DNA of 64,000 nt from Sporosarcina sp. ACRSM. Its GTDB lineage: Bacteria > Bacillota > Bacilli > Bacillales_A > Planococcaceae. Both the position numbers and the translations under genes were made by a program. This document shows, piece after piece, positions 20,896-29,099 of the stretch; position 1 is the first letter of the stretch; every line of letters starts with the position of its first letter. The stretch is taken from positions 372,001 through 436,000 of the forward strand of contig NZ_JAKRNU010000001.1 of assembly GCF_022346545.1 (NCBI RefSeq), given 5' to 3'. Below the pieces are notes generated by a model, which saw nothing but the letters and a program-made list of their open reading frames with translations, was not told the DNA's origin and did no database searches.

Positions 20896-21620
20896 TATAG
20901 ATTCCTCCTGACAACCGTTCCAATCGGCTCACCTAGAACGGCTCTTTTAATATTTCCATTATCCATTATCGAGAATACTACGAGAGGGATATCATTGTCC
21001 ATACATAGCGTTGAAGCAGTGGAATCCATCACTTCAAGCCCTTGACTGATGACTTCCAAATAAGAAAGTTCCTGATACTTCACTGCATTTGTATCTTTCA
21101 TCGGATCGGCAGAGTATACACCGTCCACATTATTTTTCGCCATCAGTATGACGTCCGCTTCGATTTCTGCCGCCCGAAGCGCCGCAGTCGTATCTGTTGA
21201 GAAATAGGGGTTCCCTGTACCTGCTGCAAAGATCACAACCCGCTTCTTCTCCAGATGTCGGATCGCTTTCCGGCGTATGTAAGGTTCCGCTACTTGTCTC
21301 ATTTCAATGGAAGATGAAACACGCGTTTCCACACCGAGTTTTTCAAGGGAATCTTGAAGCGCAAGGGAATTCATGACTGTTGCAAGCATTCCCATATAAT
21401 CGGCTGTCGCACGATCCATGCCCATCTCGCTGCCAATTTTCCCACGCCAAATATTTCCGCCACCAACGACGACAGCCACTTCGACGTCCAGATCGACAAC
21501 TTCCTTCACTTGTTCGGCAACCGTTTTGATGATTGCTGGAGATAATCCAAAACCTTTATCACCGGCAAGTGCTTCTCCGCTTAACTTCAAGACGATTCTT
21601 TTGTATTTTGGGACGTTCAT
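20895..21620 (-). CDS. pyrH: Uridylate (UMP) kinase
   Basis: PyrH phosphorylates UMP to UDP and is regulated by GTP and UTP. The 241 residues carry the amino-acid-kinase fold: [18 protein letters not shown] at the N-terminus, [12 protein letters not shown], and [20 protein letters not shown] with [13 protein letters not shown] near the C-terminal half. It lies after tsf behind a terminator and a repeat element of about 100 bp. It is translationally coupled to frr, the standard tsf-pyrH-frr arrangement. Confidence 0.97.
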   Translation of the reverse strand: MNVPKYKRIVLKLSGEALAGDKGFGLSPAIIKTVAEQVKEVVDLDVEVAVVVGGGNIWRGKIGSEMGMDRATADYMGMLATVMNSLALQDSLEKLGVETRVSSSIEMRQVAEPYIRRKAIRHLEKKRVVIFAAGTGNPYFSTDTTAALRAAEIEADVILMAKNNVDGVYSADPMKDTNAVKYQELSYLEVISQGLEVMDSTASTLCMDNDIPLVVFSIMDNGNIKRAVLGEPIGTVVRRNL

Positions 21621-21661
21621 TTGTATCCTCCATCTACTACTTTATTCTCATCAAAAGCATA

Positions 21662-21759
21662 GGGCGTCGTTTAGCCCCGACAAGCGCTGGAAGGCCTGAA
21701 GATAAAGGCGCTCTTCGCCTTTATCGGCGGGACTGAAGCAACTCGAAGGGCCGACGCCC
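21662..21759. repeat. Clover-like GC-rich intergenic element between tsf and pyrH
   Basis: GGGCGTCG (21662-21669) pairs with CGACGCCC (21752-21759) as an outer clamp. Inside, GATAAAGGCG (21701-21710) pairs perfectly with CGCCTTTATC (21716-21725). No ORF and no T-tract. From memory the internal sequence resembles a dispersed GC-rich element common in Bacillaceae and Planococcaceae genomes. Confidence 0.6.
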
Positions 21760-21771
21760 GAAGCCTGGTCG

Positions 21772-21801
21772 AAAAATAGGGAACACATGCATGTGTTCCC
21801 C
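21772..21801 (-). terminator. Terminator of tsf
   Basis: A perfect 22-bp palindrome at 21779-21800 (half-site GGGAACACATG) is followed on the minus strand by TATTTTTC. It begins about 25 bp after the tsf stop. Confidence 0.85.
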
Positions 21802-21826
21802 ATCAGTTGTTCTATAAAGAAATCAA

Positions 21827-22711
21827 TTAGTTACCTTTAACTTGGCTCATTACTTCATCCGCGAAGTTATCTTCACGTTTTTCGATTCCTTCACCTACTG
21901 CATAACGGATAAATTCTTTCAATGTACCGCCAGTAGCTTTGACGAAGTCGCTCACTTTTTGATCGGAGTTTTTAACAAACGCCTGATCAAGAACACAAAT
22001 TTCCTCGAAGTATTTGCCGATACGGCCTTCAACCATTTTCGCTACGATGTTTTCTGGCTTTCCTTCGTTAAGTGCTTGTTCAGTTAGAACTTTACGCTCG
22101 CGTTCAACTTCTTCTTCCGATACTTGGTCACGAGAAACGTATTTCGGATTCAAAGCTGCAACGTGCATTGCAACGTCTTTTGCCGCTTCAGCATCTGTAG
22201 AGCCTTCAAGCACAACAAGAACTCCGATACGGCCGCCCATATGAAGGTATGGTCCGAATGCATCGTTATCTGTTTTTGTACGGATTTCGAAACGGCGAAG
22301 TGTAATTTTCTCACCGATTTTCGCAACTGCGTTTGAAATATGATCCGCAACGGAAAGGCCATTTTCCAATTTGGAATCATGCGCTTCTTCAATCGTTGCA
22401 GGTTTTGTAGCAAGAAGATGCTCTGCAAGTTCTTGTACAAGCGTTTGGAACGCTTCATTTTTCGCAACGAAGTCTGTTTCAGCATTCACTTCAAGGATAA
22501 CCGCTTCGTTTCCATTGACATGAATCGTAGTCGTTCCTTCTGCAGCGATACGATCCGCTTTTTTCGCTGCGCTGGAAAGGCCTTTTTCACGAAGGAAATC
22601 GATTGCCGCTTCCATGTCACCATTCACTTCTGTAAGTGCTTTTTTGCAGTCCATCATCCCTGCACCCGTTTTTTCACGAAGTTCTTTTACCATTTGTGCT
22701 GTAATTGCCAT
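21827..22711 (-). CDS. tsf: Elongation factor Ts
   Basis: EF-Ts is the nucleotide exchange factor for EF-Tu. The 294-residue protein begins [21 protein letters not shown] and shows [23 protein letters not shown], then [15 protein letters not shown], the EF-Tu-contacting TDFVA block. The start at 22711 has GGAGG 8 bases upstream; a start five codons earlier lacks a site. It follows rpsB, but a strong terminator lies in the 122-bp gap, so EF-Ts expression depends on read-through or on an undetected promoter. Confidence 0.97.
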   Translation of the reverse strand: MAITAQMVKELREKTGAGMMDCKKALTEVNGDMEAAIDFLREKGLSSAAKKADRIAAEGTTTIHVNGNEAVILEVNAETDFVAKNEAFQTLVQELAEHLLATKPATIEEAHDSKLENGLSVADHISNAVAKIGEKITLRRFEIRTKTDNDAFGPYLHMGGRIGVLVVLEGSTDAEAAKDVAMHVAALNPKYVSRDQVSEEEVERERKVLTEQALNEGKPENIVAKMVEGRIGKYFEEICVLDQAFVKNSDQKVSDFVKATGGTLKEFIRYAVGEGIEKREDNFADEVMSQVKGN

Positions 22712-22782
22712 TTTCCATTCCTCCAATTTATGTCGTTACTATCTGAACATAAGCGCAAGGCGCGTCAGCCTTAGACATTCCT

Positions 22783-22822
22783 AAAAAAGACGATAAGGGG
22801 ATAGGCCGCTTATCGTCTTTTG
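22783..22822 (-). terminator. Terminator/attenuator between rpsB and tsf
   Basis: Minus strand AAAAGACGATAAG and CTTATCGTCTTTT form a 13-bp stem with a 12-base loop and end in TTTTTT. It would set the S2 to EF-Ts ratio by partial read-through. Confidence 0.85.
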
Positions 22823-22833
22823 ATTTACTAAAT

Positions 22834-23559
22834 TTACTCTGCAGCTACTGTTTCTTCTTCAGTCGCCTCTTCGTCTTCGCCTTGTCTTGATTCGATCAAA
22901 GCGTCAGCCATTTTGCTTGTTAGTAGACGTACTGCACGGATCGCATCATCATTCGCAGGAATGACATAGTCGATTTCATCCGGATCACAGTTTGTATCAA
23001 CGATTCCGACAAGTGGGATGTTCAATTTGATCGCTTCCGCTACAGCAATGCGCTCTTTGCGTGGATCAACGACGAACATTACATCAGGAAGTGCTTTCAT
23101 ATCACGGATTCCGCCAAGGAATTTAACAAGGCGTTCGTGTTCTTTTTTAAGTTGTCCAACTTCTTTTTTAGGAAGTACGTCGAATGTACCGTCTTCTTCC
23201 ATACGCTCGATTTCTTTCAAACGTGCAACACGTTTTTGAATTGTACCGAAGTTCGTAAGCGTTCCGCCGAGCCAGCGTTGGTTGATGTAGTACATTCCAG
23301 CGCGTTCAGCTTCTTCTTTAATTGCATCTTGAGCTTGTTTTTTCGTACCGACGAAAAGTACTTTCCCGCCGTCAGCACCAACTTGGCGCATAAATGCGTA
23401 AGCTTCTTCAAGTTTTTTCACCGTTTTTTGAAGGTCGATGATGTAGATACCGTTACGCTCTACGAAAATGTATTTTTTCATTTTCGGATTCCAACGGCGT
23501 GTTTGGTGACCGAAGTGCACCCCTGCTTCAAGCAGTTGTTTCATTGAGATTACTGACAT
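22834..23559 (-). CDS. rpsB: 30S ribosomal protein S2
   Basis: S2 joins the 30S subunit late and bridges head and body. The 241-residue protein begins [27 protein letters not shown] and contains [31 protein letters not shown] and [13 protein letters not shown], all conserved. The C-terminal tail is acidic ([13 protein letters not shown]). AGGAGGAA precedes the ATG. An excellent promoter lies about 110 bp upstream, giving a leader that might support S2 autoregulation, though I see no defining motif. Confidence 0.98.
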   Translation of the reverse strand: MSVISMKQLLEAGVHFGHQTRRWNPKMKKYIFVERNGIYIIDLQKTVKKLEEAYAFMRQVGADGGKVLFVGTKKQAQDAIKEEAERAGMYYINQRWLGGTLTNFGTIQKRVARLKEIERMEEDGTFDVLPKKEVGQLKKEHERLVKFLGGIRDMKALPDVMFVVDPRKERIAVAEAIKLNIPLVGIVDTNCDPDEIDYVIPANDDAIRAVRLLTSKMADALIESRQGEDEEATEEETVAAE

Positions 23560-23667
23560 TTGTTATTCCTCCTGTTTGGTTTGATTCCTCCGTGCGCTTC
23601 ATTCGGCAGAGCGACCTTTCGGCACCTTCCCCGTCGTCCGTGCACGTGTGTAGTAATACCATTTGCT

Positions 23668-23696
23668 AATATACCACAGCAGAATTCGTTTAGCAA
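23668..23696 (-). promoter_or_regulatory. Sigma-A promoter of rpsB-tsf (extended -10)
   Basis: Minus strand TTGCTA, 17 bp spacer, TATATT, with TGG directly upstream of the -10 (extended -10). The -35 box begins 7 bp after the swrB stop codon. Distance to the rpsB start is about 108 bp. Confidence 0.75.
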
Positions 23697-23702
23697 CTTA
23701 TT

Positions 23703-24221
23703 TCACCTGAATTTGAGCATCAGTTCCACTTCAGTTTTTCCTTTTCCGAGCTTTTTGGCAATTTCTTCGATGGAATAGCCTTGTCGATGCCACTCCAGCG
23801 CCCGTGTTCTGTCGTCTTCCGGCTCCCGTTCAAGTTGCTCATCAGATTCACCGCCATGTACTGCCCTGGCATTTTCATACGTTTGAAGCGCAATATTGAC
23901 GGGCACTTTCGGTATGCCGATGGCCGGTCCAGGTTGCGGTTCTTCCGTAGGGGCAGTCGGTACTGGCATGGCAGAGTCAGCAATTCCCGACTGTTCTTGT
24001 TTCGCCATTTCTGTTTGCCGTTCGGCAAGCTTTGCGATCAGCCGCTCATTTTCATCTTTTAATTCCGCCAAATAGGCACCGATCGAGTCATCCATTTCAT
24101 TCATGAGCTGACGTTGTTTTTTTTCCAAGTCATCAAATTTCGACACTTTCGTGTAAAGCAAAACAAGGAAATAAGCGACGATAATTTGAATAAAAAATAA
24201 AACTGCTAAGAAAATCGCCAT
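23703..24221 (-). CDS. swrB: SwrB-like flagellar activation protein (DUF6115)
   Basis: This 172-residue protein has an N-terminal membrane anchor (IFLAVLFFIQIIVAYFLVLLY), then a coiled-coil segment (EKKQRQLMNEMDD to KLAERQTEM), a Pro-rich variable part and a C-terminal helix-turn-helix-like motif (YSIEEIAKKLGKGKTEVELML). It occupies the position of B. subtilis swrB (ylxL), between sigD and rpsB. SwrB activates type III export and basal body completion there. Family assignment rests on architecture and synteny. The next gene upstream ends 6 bp away. Confidence 0.85.
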   Translation of the reverse strand: MAIFLAVLFFIQIIVAYFLVLLYTKVSKFDDLEKKQRQLMNEMDDSIGAYLAELKDENERLIAKLAERQTEMAKQEQSGIADSAMPVPTAPTEEPQPGPAIGIPKVPVNIALQTYENARAVHGGESDEQLEREPEDDRTRALEWHRQGYSIEEIAKKLGKGKTEVELMLKFR

Positions 24222-24227
24222 TATCGA

Positions 24228-24527
24228 TTACCCTGTAAAGTCGACAAATGCACCTTTGTAAGGATGATGTGTCTTCTTTTCTTCCTCATTTTCTCGCTGC
24301 TGGCCATCTTGTGAATCGCCTTGTTCATGTCGTTTTCCATTTCCATCCGCCCTTGCCGATTGTTTCGTTTCCAAGACCGTTTCTTTTGCCTTTGCACTTT
24401 GCCTCTCCGTCAATGCATGGGCAAGGTCCTGATTCACTTGCGATTGTTGAAGTTTCTGTTCAGAAACCTTGCCCGCATCGAAAGTCTTCGGAATCGCAAT
24501 TTGCAGTTCAATTCCTTTTAGACTCAT
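24228..24527 (-). CDS. Conserved small protein of unknown function between sigD and swrB
   Basis: This 99-residue protein has no domain I can name. It begins MSLKGIELQIAIPKTFDAGK, has a long central stretch rich in Q, E, K and R (likely helical or disordered), and ends HHPYKGAFVDFTG. Its ATG overlaps the sigD stop (ATGA), and swrB starts 6 bp after it, so it is firmly part of the sigD unit. From memory, proteins with a similar head (LQVALPRT-like) and a tail of the HPYKG type occur downstream of the flagellar sigma gene in many Bacilli and related Firmicutes. This supports a real, possibly motility-linked gene. No signal peptide or membrane segment is seen. Confidence 0.8.
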   Translation of the reverse strand: MSLKGIELQIAIPKTFDAGKVSEQKLQQSQVNQDLAHALTERQSAKAKETVLETKQSARADGNGKRHEQGDSQDGQQRENEEEKKTHHPYKGAFVDFTG

Positions 24528-25306
24528 AGAATCCCTCCATCGACGATTTCAGACGTTAATAATTTACGAAGTTTAAACAAAGCCCGAGAGTGGATTTGGG
24601 AAATCCTTGAAGTGGATAAACTTAAAATTTCTCCGATTTCTGTCAATGTCATTTCTTCTGTATAAAACAAATTCAAGACGAGCTGTTCATTTTTATTCAA
24701 CTCTTGGATTTTCTTTGCCAAGTCGCCCACCAATTCGTTCATCATCGTCTTCTGTTCTGGAGTCTTGGAGTCTCGATCTTTGATCACAAATGATTTCTGT
24801 CCTTCTTCGTCATCATCATTGATTTTTTCATCGATGGAAAGTACGTTTGAAAAATATTGTTCACGAACCGTCTCATACACTTCGTCAACGCTCATCCCAA
24901 GATGATCGGCAACTTCTTCTGGCGTCACATGGCGCAATAATTTTTGTTCAAGTTTTGTGATCTCGTCTTCAAGCTTTTTTGTTTTTTCCCTAGAAGAACG
25001 GGGCATCCAATCTTCTTTTCGCAAGCCATCGATAATCGTTCCCCGAATCCGAAATGAGGCATATGTATCGAACTTCAAATCCCTACTCGGGTCGAATTTT
25101 GTCAAAGCATCGAACAATCCGTGAAGTCCTAGGCTCATAATATCATCCCTCGAAACATTTCTCGGGAGTCCCGCACTAATCCGCTGTACATGGTAGGTAA
25201 CAAGCGGCGTATACTTACGGACCAAGGCATCTCCCGCTTCGGGATCACGCTTTCGAATCCATTGGTCCCAACATGCCTCTTCGTCCATCAAATCCTGTTT
25301 TGACAT
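24524..25306 (-). CDS. sigD: RNA polymerase sigma factor SigD (flagellar sigma-28)
   Basis: SigD directs late flagellar, chemotaxis and autolysin genes. The 260-residue protein has region 2 with LGLHGLFDALTKFDPSRDLKFDTYASFRIRG, a region 3 linker and a region 4 helix-turn-helix (MTLTEIGEILSLSTSRISQIHSRAL). The start at 25306 has GAGGG 5 bases upstream; a GTG four codons earlier would overlap that site. Unlike a simple continuation of the fla/che operon, a canonical terminator and an extended -10 promoter separate it from cheD. It overlaps the next gene by 4 bp. Confidence 0.97.
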   Translation of the reverse strand: MSKQDLMDEEACWDQWIRKRDPEAGDALVRKYTPLVTYHVQRISAGLPRNVSRDDIMSLGLHGLFDALTKFDPSRDLKFDTYASFRIRGTIIDGLRKEDWMPRSSREKTKKLEDEITKLEQKLLRHVTPEEVADHLGMSVDEVYETVREQYFSNVLSIDEKINDDDEEGQKSFVIKDRDSKTPEQKTMMNELVGDLAKKIQELNKNEQLVLNLFYTEEMTLTEIGEILSLSTSRISQIHSRALFKLRKLLTSEIVDGGIL

Positions 25307-25353
25307 CGAATCCCTCACTTTCCATGATGATTCACTTAGTCATTGTACTTATC

Positions 25354-25362
25354 AGTATAGCA
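25354..25362 (-). promoter_or_regulatory. Putative extended -10 promoter for sigD
   Basis: Minus strand TGCTATACT: a TATACT -10 with a TGC extension, about 48 bp upstream of the sigD start and directly after the cheD terminator. The -35 region (CGCCTT at 17 bp) is poor and overlaps the terminator stem. Confidence 0.5.
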
Positions 25363-25372
25363 AAAATGCTCG

Positions 25373-25401
25373 AAAAAAGGCGACTGAACCGATCAGCCGC
25401 C
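25373..25401 (-). terminator. Rho-independent terminator after cheD
   Basis: Minus strand GGCGGCTGA pairs with TCAGTCGCC (9 bp, one G-T pair) over a 5-base loop and is followed directly by TTTTTT. It begins 15 bp after the cheD stop codon and marks the end of the main fla/che transcript. Confidence 0.88.
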
Positions 25402-25415
25402 ATGTATTTCCCTGC

Positions 25416-25910
25416 TCAAATATCTTTTGTCCCAACGTTCACAGTCCGGATATTAAGAAGTGAAGTCTCGGGATCAAATTCGATTGTACGTCCACTGGAA
25501 CCACCTGTATCTTCAGCGATCAGGGGAATGGATAAACGTTTCAATTGTTCTTTCACCGCTTCCACATTACGTGGGCCAATACGAATCGTATCACTTGAGC
25601 CGAATTGGAACATTTGTGCTCCACCTGCAATTTTCGCTTTCAATGACATCGGTCTGACGCCTTCCGCTTTCAACATTTCCATTAATGCATAAATTCCTGT
25701 ATCTGCAAACTTGGCCACATTTAAACGATCTGATTTGGCCAGGCCGGAATCCGGAAGCATCACGTGCAAGAGTCCGGCAATTTTTTTCCTTTCGTCATAT
25801 AACACGACACCGACACACGAGCCAAGCCCGGACGTCCGGATGGTCATCGGCTCTTTCACAATATTCATATCCGCAATCCCGACTCTCACCACTTCTTGTA
25901 ATAACGCCAT
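25416..25910 (-). CDS. cheD: Chemoreceptor glutamine deamidase CheD
   Basis: CheD deamidates receptor glutamines and binds CheC to control its phosphatase activity. The 164-residue protein starts MALLQEVVRVGIADMNIVKE. It shows the catalytic Cys in SGLGSCVGVVLYD, the catalytic His in GLLHVMLPDS, and the GGAQMF block followed by GPRNVEAVKEQLKR. I chose the ATG at 25910, which follows the cheC stop by one base, rather than a start four codons earlier inside cheC. It is the last gene of the fla/che operon before the terminator. Confidence 0.96.
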   Translation of the reverse strand: MALLQEVVRVGIADMNIVKEPMTIRTSGLGSCVGVVLYDERKKIAGLLHVMLPDSGLAKSDRLNVAKFADTGIYALMEMLKAEGVRPMSLKAKIAGGAQMFQFGSSDTIRIGPRNVEAVKEQLKRLSIPLIAEDTGGSSGRTIEFDPETSLLNIRTVNVGTKDI

Positions 25911-25911
25911 C

Positions 25912-26544
25912 TTACAGTACACCTAATGAACGAAAAATCGTTCGATAAGAGGTGGGATCAGGCATCAAGAAGAATTGGCCGTTGATGCTCGATGTGCCAT
26001 CCTCACTTTCCTCACTGATCTGTGTATCGATGACGATCACCTCATCGCTATGGTGAGAAACTTCAATCAGGCCGAAGCTGACAATCGCACCGACCATATC
26101 GACGCTCAAAGATGGCACTGTCGGATAGATATTCAATCCTGTGAAATCGGATAATGCGGATAAGTAAGAACCTGAAAGAATATTGCCCAATTCTTGCATC
26201 GCTGAAATGCCGATTTCGGGAATGGATGCAGATTCAAAATCGAATGTGTCGTCTCCGATCAACCGTTTAATAAAATGATTGGCCGAGTGGATCGGAAGAA
26301 CAAAGAACATGCTCCCGGATAAATCACCTTCGATGCGAAGAAAGATGCCTGCCACGACTTTTTCGGCACCGCCTGCCAACTCAAACATTTCATCAAAGGA
26401 AACGAGCTTGACATTTGGAACGTACATGTCGATTTTACGATCGAGTAATTGTGACATGGAAGTTGCCGCATGAGCCGCGCCAATATTGCCGATTTCTTTT
26501 AAGACATCCAAATGCAAATCTGTAATCGGATTATTAGCGTTCAT
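25912..26544 (-). CDS. cheC: CheY-P phosphatase CheC
   Basis: CheC dephosphorylates CheY-P in the Bacillus-type adaptation system and partners with CheD. The 210 residues contain two copies of the phosphatase signature ExxN: LDVLKEIGNIGAAHAATSMSQ near the N-terminus and ISAMQELGNILSGSYLSALSD in the middle. Each is followed by a helix-strand unit ending in a proline, as in the family. It overlaps cheW by 11 bp and abuts cheD. FliY in the same operon carries the same signature and is the other phosphatase. Confidence 0.96.
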   Translation of the reverse strand: MNANNPITDLHLDVLKEIGNIGAAHAATSMSQLLDRKIDMYVPNVKLVSFDEMFELAGGAEKVVAGIFLRIEGDLSGSMFFVLPIHSANHFIKRLIGDDTFDFESASIPEIGISAMQELGNILSGSYLSALSDFTGLNIYPTVPSLSVDMVGAIVSFGLIEVSHHSDEVIVIDTQISEESEDGTSSINGQFFLMPDPTSYRTIFRSLGVL

Positions 26545-27001
26545 CCGATGTCCCTCTCTTCACAGGTTCAAGGACTTTCTCCAAATTCAACATGACGAGC
26601 AAGCGCTTATCGACTTTCGCAACTCCTGATATAAACTCGGATTCGACCGTTCCGACGACTTCTGGTTGCGGTTCAATCGATCCGACCGGTATGTCGATCA
26701 CATCATTGGCGGCATCGACAATAAGCCCCACTTCGAATTCAGGTAATGTAACGATAATGATCCTCGTATTTTCATCCATTTCCTTCACTTCTAAGCCGAA
26801 ACGATCACGCAAATCCACAATCGGCGTGACAACCCCTCTTAAATTCAAAACGCCTTTGACATACGATGGCGTTTTAGGCACCCGTGTAATCGTCAACAGC
26901 TTTTCAATGGATTGGACGACATCCACTCCGATTGCATATTCCTTATCTATCAATTGGAATACAATGACTTTCATTTCCTTTTGGTCGATCATTTCAGTCA
27001 T
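26534..27001 (-). CDS. cheW: Chemotaxis coupling protein CheW
   Basis: CheW links receptors to CheA. The 155-residue protein has the SH3-like CheW fold: VIVFQLIDKEYAIGVDVVQSIEK, then RVPKTPSYVKGVLNLRGVVTPIVDLR, and DAANDVIDIPVGSIEPQPE. The conserved GVLNLRG loop at the receptor/CheA interface is intact. It lies 16 bp after cheA and overlaps cheC, so it is translated from the same message as both. Confidence 0.97.
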   Translation of the reverse strand: MTEMIDQKEMKVIVFQLIDKEYAIGVDVVQSIEKLLTITRVPKTPSYVKGVLNLRGVVTPIVDLRDRFGLEVKEMDENTRIIIVTLPEFEVGLIVDAANDVIDIPVGSIEPQPEVVGTVESEFISGVAKVDKRLLVMLNLEKVLEPVKRGTSDER

Positions 27002-27017
27002 GATTCATCACTCCCGC

Positions 27018-29087
27018 TTATTTAATCAATGCGTTGCAATCGACAATCAGTGCAACTTGTCCATTTCCTAGAATCGTTGCGCCGGATATTGCGAAGACAT
27101 TTTGCAAATAATTCCCGAGCGATTTCAAGACAATTTCCTGTTGACCGATGAAAGAGTCCACGACTAATCCTGCAAGCTTATCCCCTTTTCGAACGATCAC
27201 AACCGACTGGTAGTCGTCTGCTTCATAGTCTCCATCCGCCGTTTCAAAAATTTCTTTCAAATCGACGAGTGGCACGATATTGCCACGGAAATCTATCACT
27301 TTCTGATTATGTGCATTCATGATATCCGACGTCTGAATAATGGCTGTTTCAATAATGGACGACAGCGGAATCGCGTACATCTCTTTCTCCAATTCGACAA
27401 GCATGACCGATATGATGGACAATGTCAGTGGAAGTTGGACTTGGAATAAGGATCCGTACCCTTCTTTCGAATCGATCGAAATATGACCACCAAGTGACTC
27501 GATGGTGTTTTTTACGACATCGAGACCGACCCCACGCCCGGAAACATCGGAAATCTTTTCAGCTGTAGAAAAGCCGGATGCCAGTATAAGTTCTGCCACT
27601 TGCTTATCTGTTAGCGTATCAGCCATTTCTGCGGAGACGATTCCATTGCTAATTGCTTTAGCGAGAACACGCTCACGATTGACGCCAGCACCATCGTCTT
27701 CCAATTCAATGAACACATGATTTCCAGAATGATAGGCACGAAGCGTAACTGTCCCTTCCTCCGGCTTCCCTTTTGCAAGCCGTTCAGCCGGTTTTTCAAT
27801 TCCATGATCCAACGCATTACGGATTAAATGGACGAGCGGGTCACCAATTTCATCGATGACGGTCCGATCGAGTTCCGTCTCGGCACCTACGATTTCCAAG
27901 GCAATTTTCTTATCAAGATCACGCGCTAATTGTCGGACCATTTTCGGGAACCGATTGAACACAGTCTCTACCGGTATCATGCGCATATTCAAAATAATCG
28001 TCTGCAAATCACCAGAAATTCTCGTCATCCGTTCCACCGTTTCCGTCAATTCGGCATTATGTAATTCACTTGCGATCGATTGAAGCCTACCACGGTCTAT
28101 GACGAGTTCCTCAAACAGATTCATCAGAATATCCAATCGATCGATATTGACACGAATCGTTTTGTTACCGGCTTGCGCTGTGACGTTTTTGCGATTCTGT
28201 TTCTCCCCCGAAACTACAGCACTTTTCGGATTTGTTGGTGAATCGACTTTTTCGACTGCCGCTTTCTTAACTATGTTTTCTTCTTTTTCAACTCTACCTT
28301 GAAGCAATGTTTCGTTCGTAATAGGCCTTACAACGACGTTTTCAACTTCAGATACTTTCATGATTTTGGCCTTTAGGACATCCGCTTCTTCTTTTGTAAG
28401 AAGTGCGACAGCAAAGGTCTCTTCAAAATCTTCATTTTCCAGCTGTTCGACAGCTGGTACGGTTTTGATAACCTCTCCACTTTTCTCGAATATTTCAAAG
28501 ATCATAAAAACCCTAGCAGCTTTCAGCAAGCAATCTTCCCGCAATTGGATCGAGATTTCGTACGCCTGATAGCCTTGCTCAAATGACTGGCCAATAACTG
28601 TCATATCATATTCATCAAATTGTAAGTCCGAATGTCCATTTTGTTGCGTTTCCATTTCTGCTACCGCTGTTGCCGCAGTTTCAGCGGATGCCGCCACTAC
28701 CGCTGATCCGCCCGCTTCAATCCGATTGAGTACTTCAACCAGTTCCTGGACGTCTTTTTTTCCTGTTCCGCCCGCTGCAATATCAAGCACCATCTCTTCC
28801 AAATCATCGACAGCCTGAAAGACTACATCGATAATTTCCGTAGTGACCCGGATTTTAGCGTTGCGGATGGCATCCAGTACATTCTCCATCTTGTGAGTCA
28901 AATCGGCGATATCTTCGTAGCCCATCGTAGCGGACATTCCCTTCAACGTATGGGCAGACCGGAAGATTTCATTGACGATTCCAAGATCTTCCGGGTTATT
29001 TTCCAGTTCCAATAAATGTTCATTACATGATTGCAAATGCTCCTTACTTTCTTCAATGAACATTTCCAAATATTGATTTGTATCCAT
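27018..29087 (-). CDS. cheA: Chemotaxis histidine kinase CheA
   Basis: CheA autophosphorylates and passes phosphate to CheY and CheB. The 689 residues contain the P1 Hpt domain with His46 in AHTLKGMSATMG, a P2 domain in the 150-270 region, and a P3 dimerisation helix pair (VNIDRLDILMNLFEELVIDRGR). The P4 ATPase follows with DPLVHLIRNALDHGIE (N box), DDGAGVN and GRGVGLDVVKN (G boxes). The C-terminal P5 is CheW-like (EMYAIPLSSIIETA). It lies 12 bp after cheB. All catalytic motifs look intact. Confidence 0.97.
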   Translation of the reverse strand: MDTNQYLEMFIEESKEHLQSCNEHLLELENNPEDLGIVNEIFRSAHTLKGMSATMGYEDIADLTHKMENVLDAIRNAKIRVTTEIIDVVFQAVDDLEEMVLDIAAGGTGKKDVQELVEVLNRIEAGGSAVVAASAETAATAVAEMETQQNGHSDLQFDEYDMTVIGQSFEQGYQAYEISIQLREDCLLKAARVFMIFEIFEKSGEVIKTVPAVEQLENEDFEETFAVALLTKEEADVLKAKIMKVSEVENVVVRPITNETLLQGRVEKEENIVKKAAVEKVDSPTNPKSAVVSGEKQNRKNVTAQAGNKTIRVNIDRLDILMNLFEELVIDRGRLQSIASELHNAELTETVERMTRISGDLQTIILNMRMIPVETVFNRFPKMVRQLARDLDKKIALEIVGAETELDRTVIDEIGDPLVHLIRNALDHGIEKPAERLAKGKPEEGTVTLRAYHSGNHVFIELEDDGAGVNRERVLAKAISNGIVSAEMADTLTDKQVAELILASGFSTAEKISDVSGRGVGLDVVKNTIESLGGHISIDSKEGYGSLFQVQLPLTLSIISVMLVELEKEMYAIPLSSIIETAIIQTSDIMNAHNQKVIDFRGNIVPLVDLKEIFETADGDYEADDYQSVVIVRKGDKLAGLVVDSFIGQQEIVLKSLGNYLQNVFAISGATILGNGQVALIVDCNALIK

Positions 29088-29099
29088 AATGCCGCCCCC

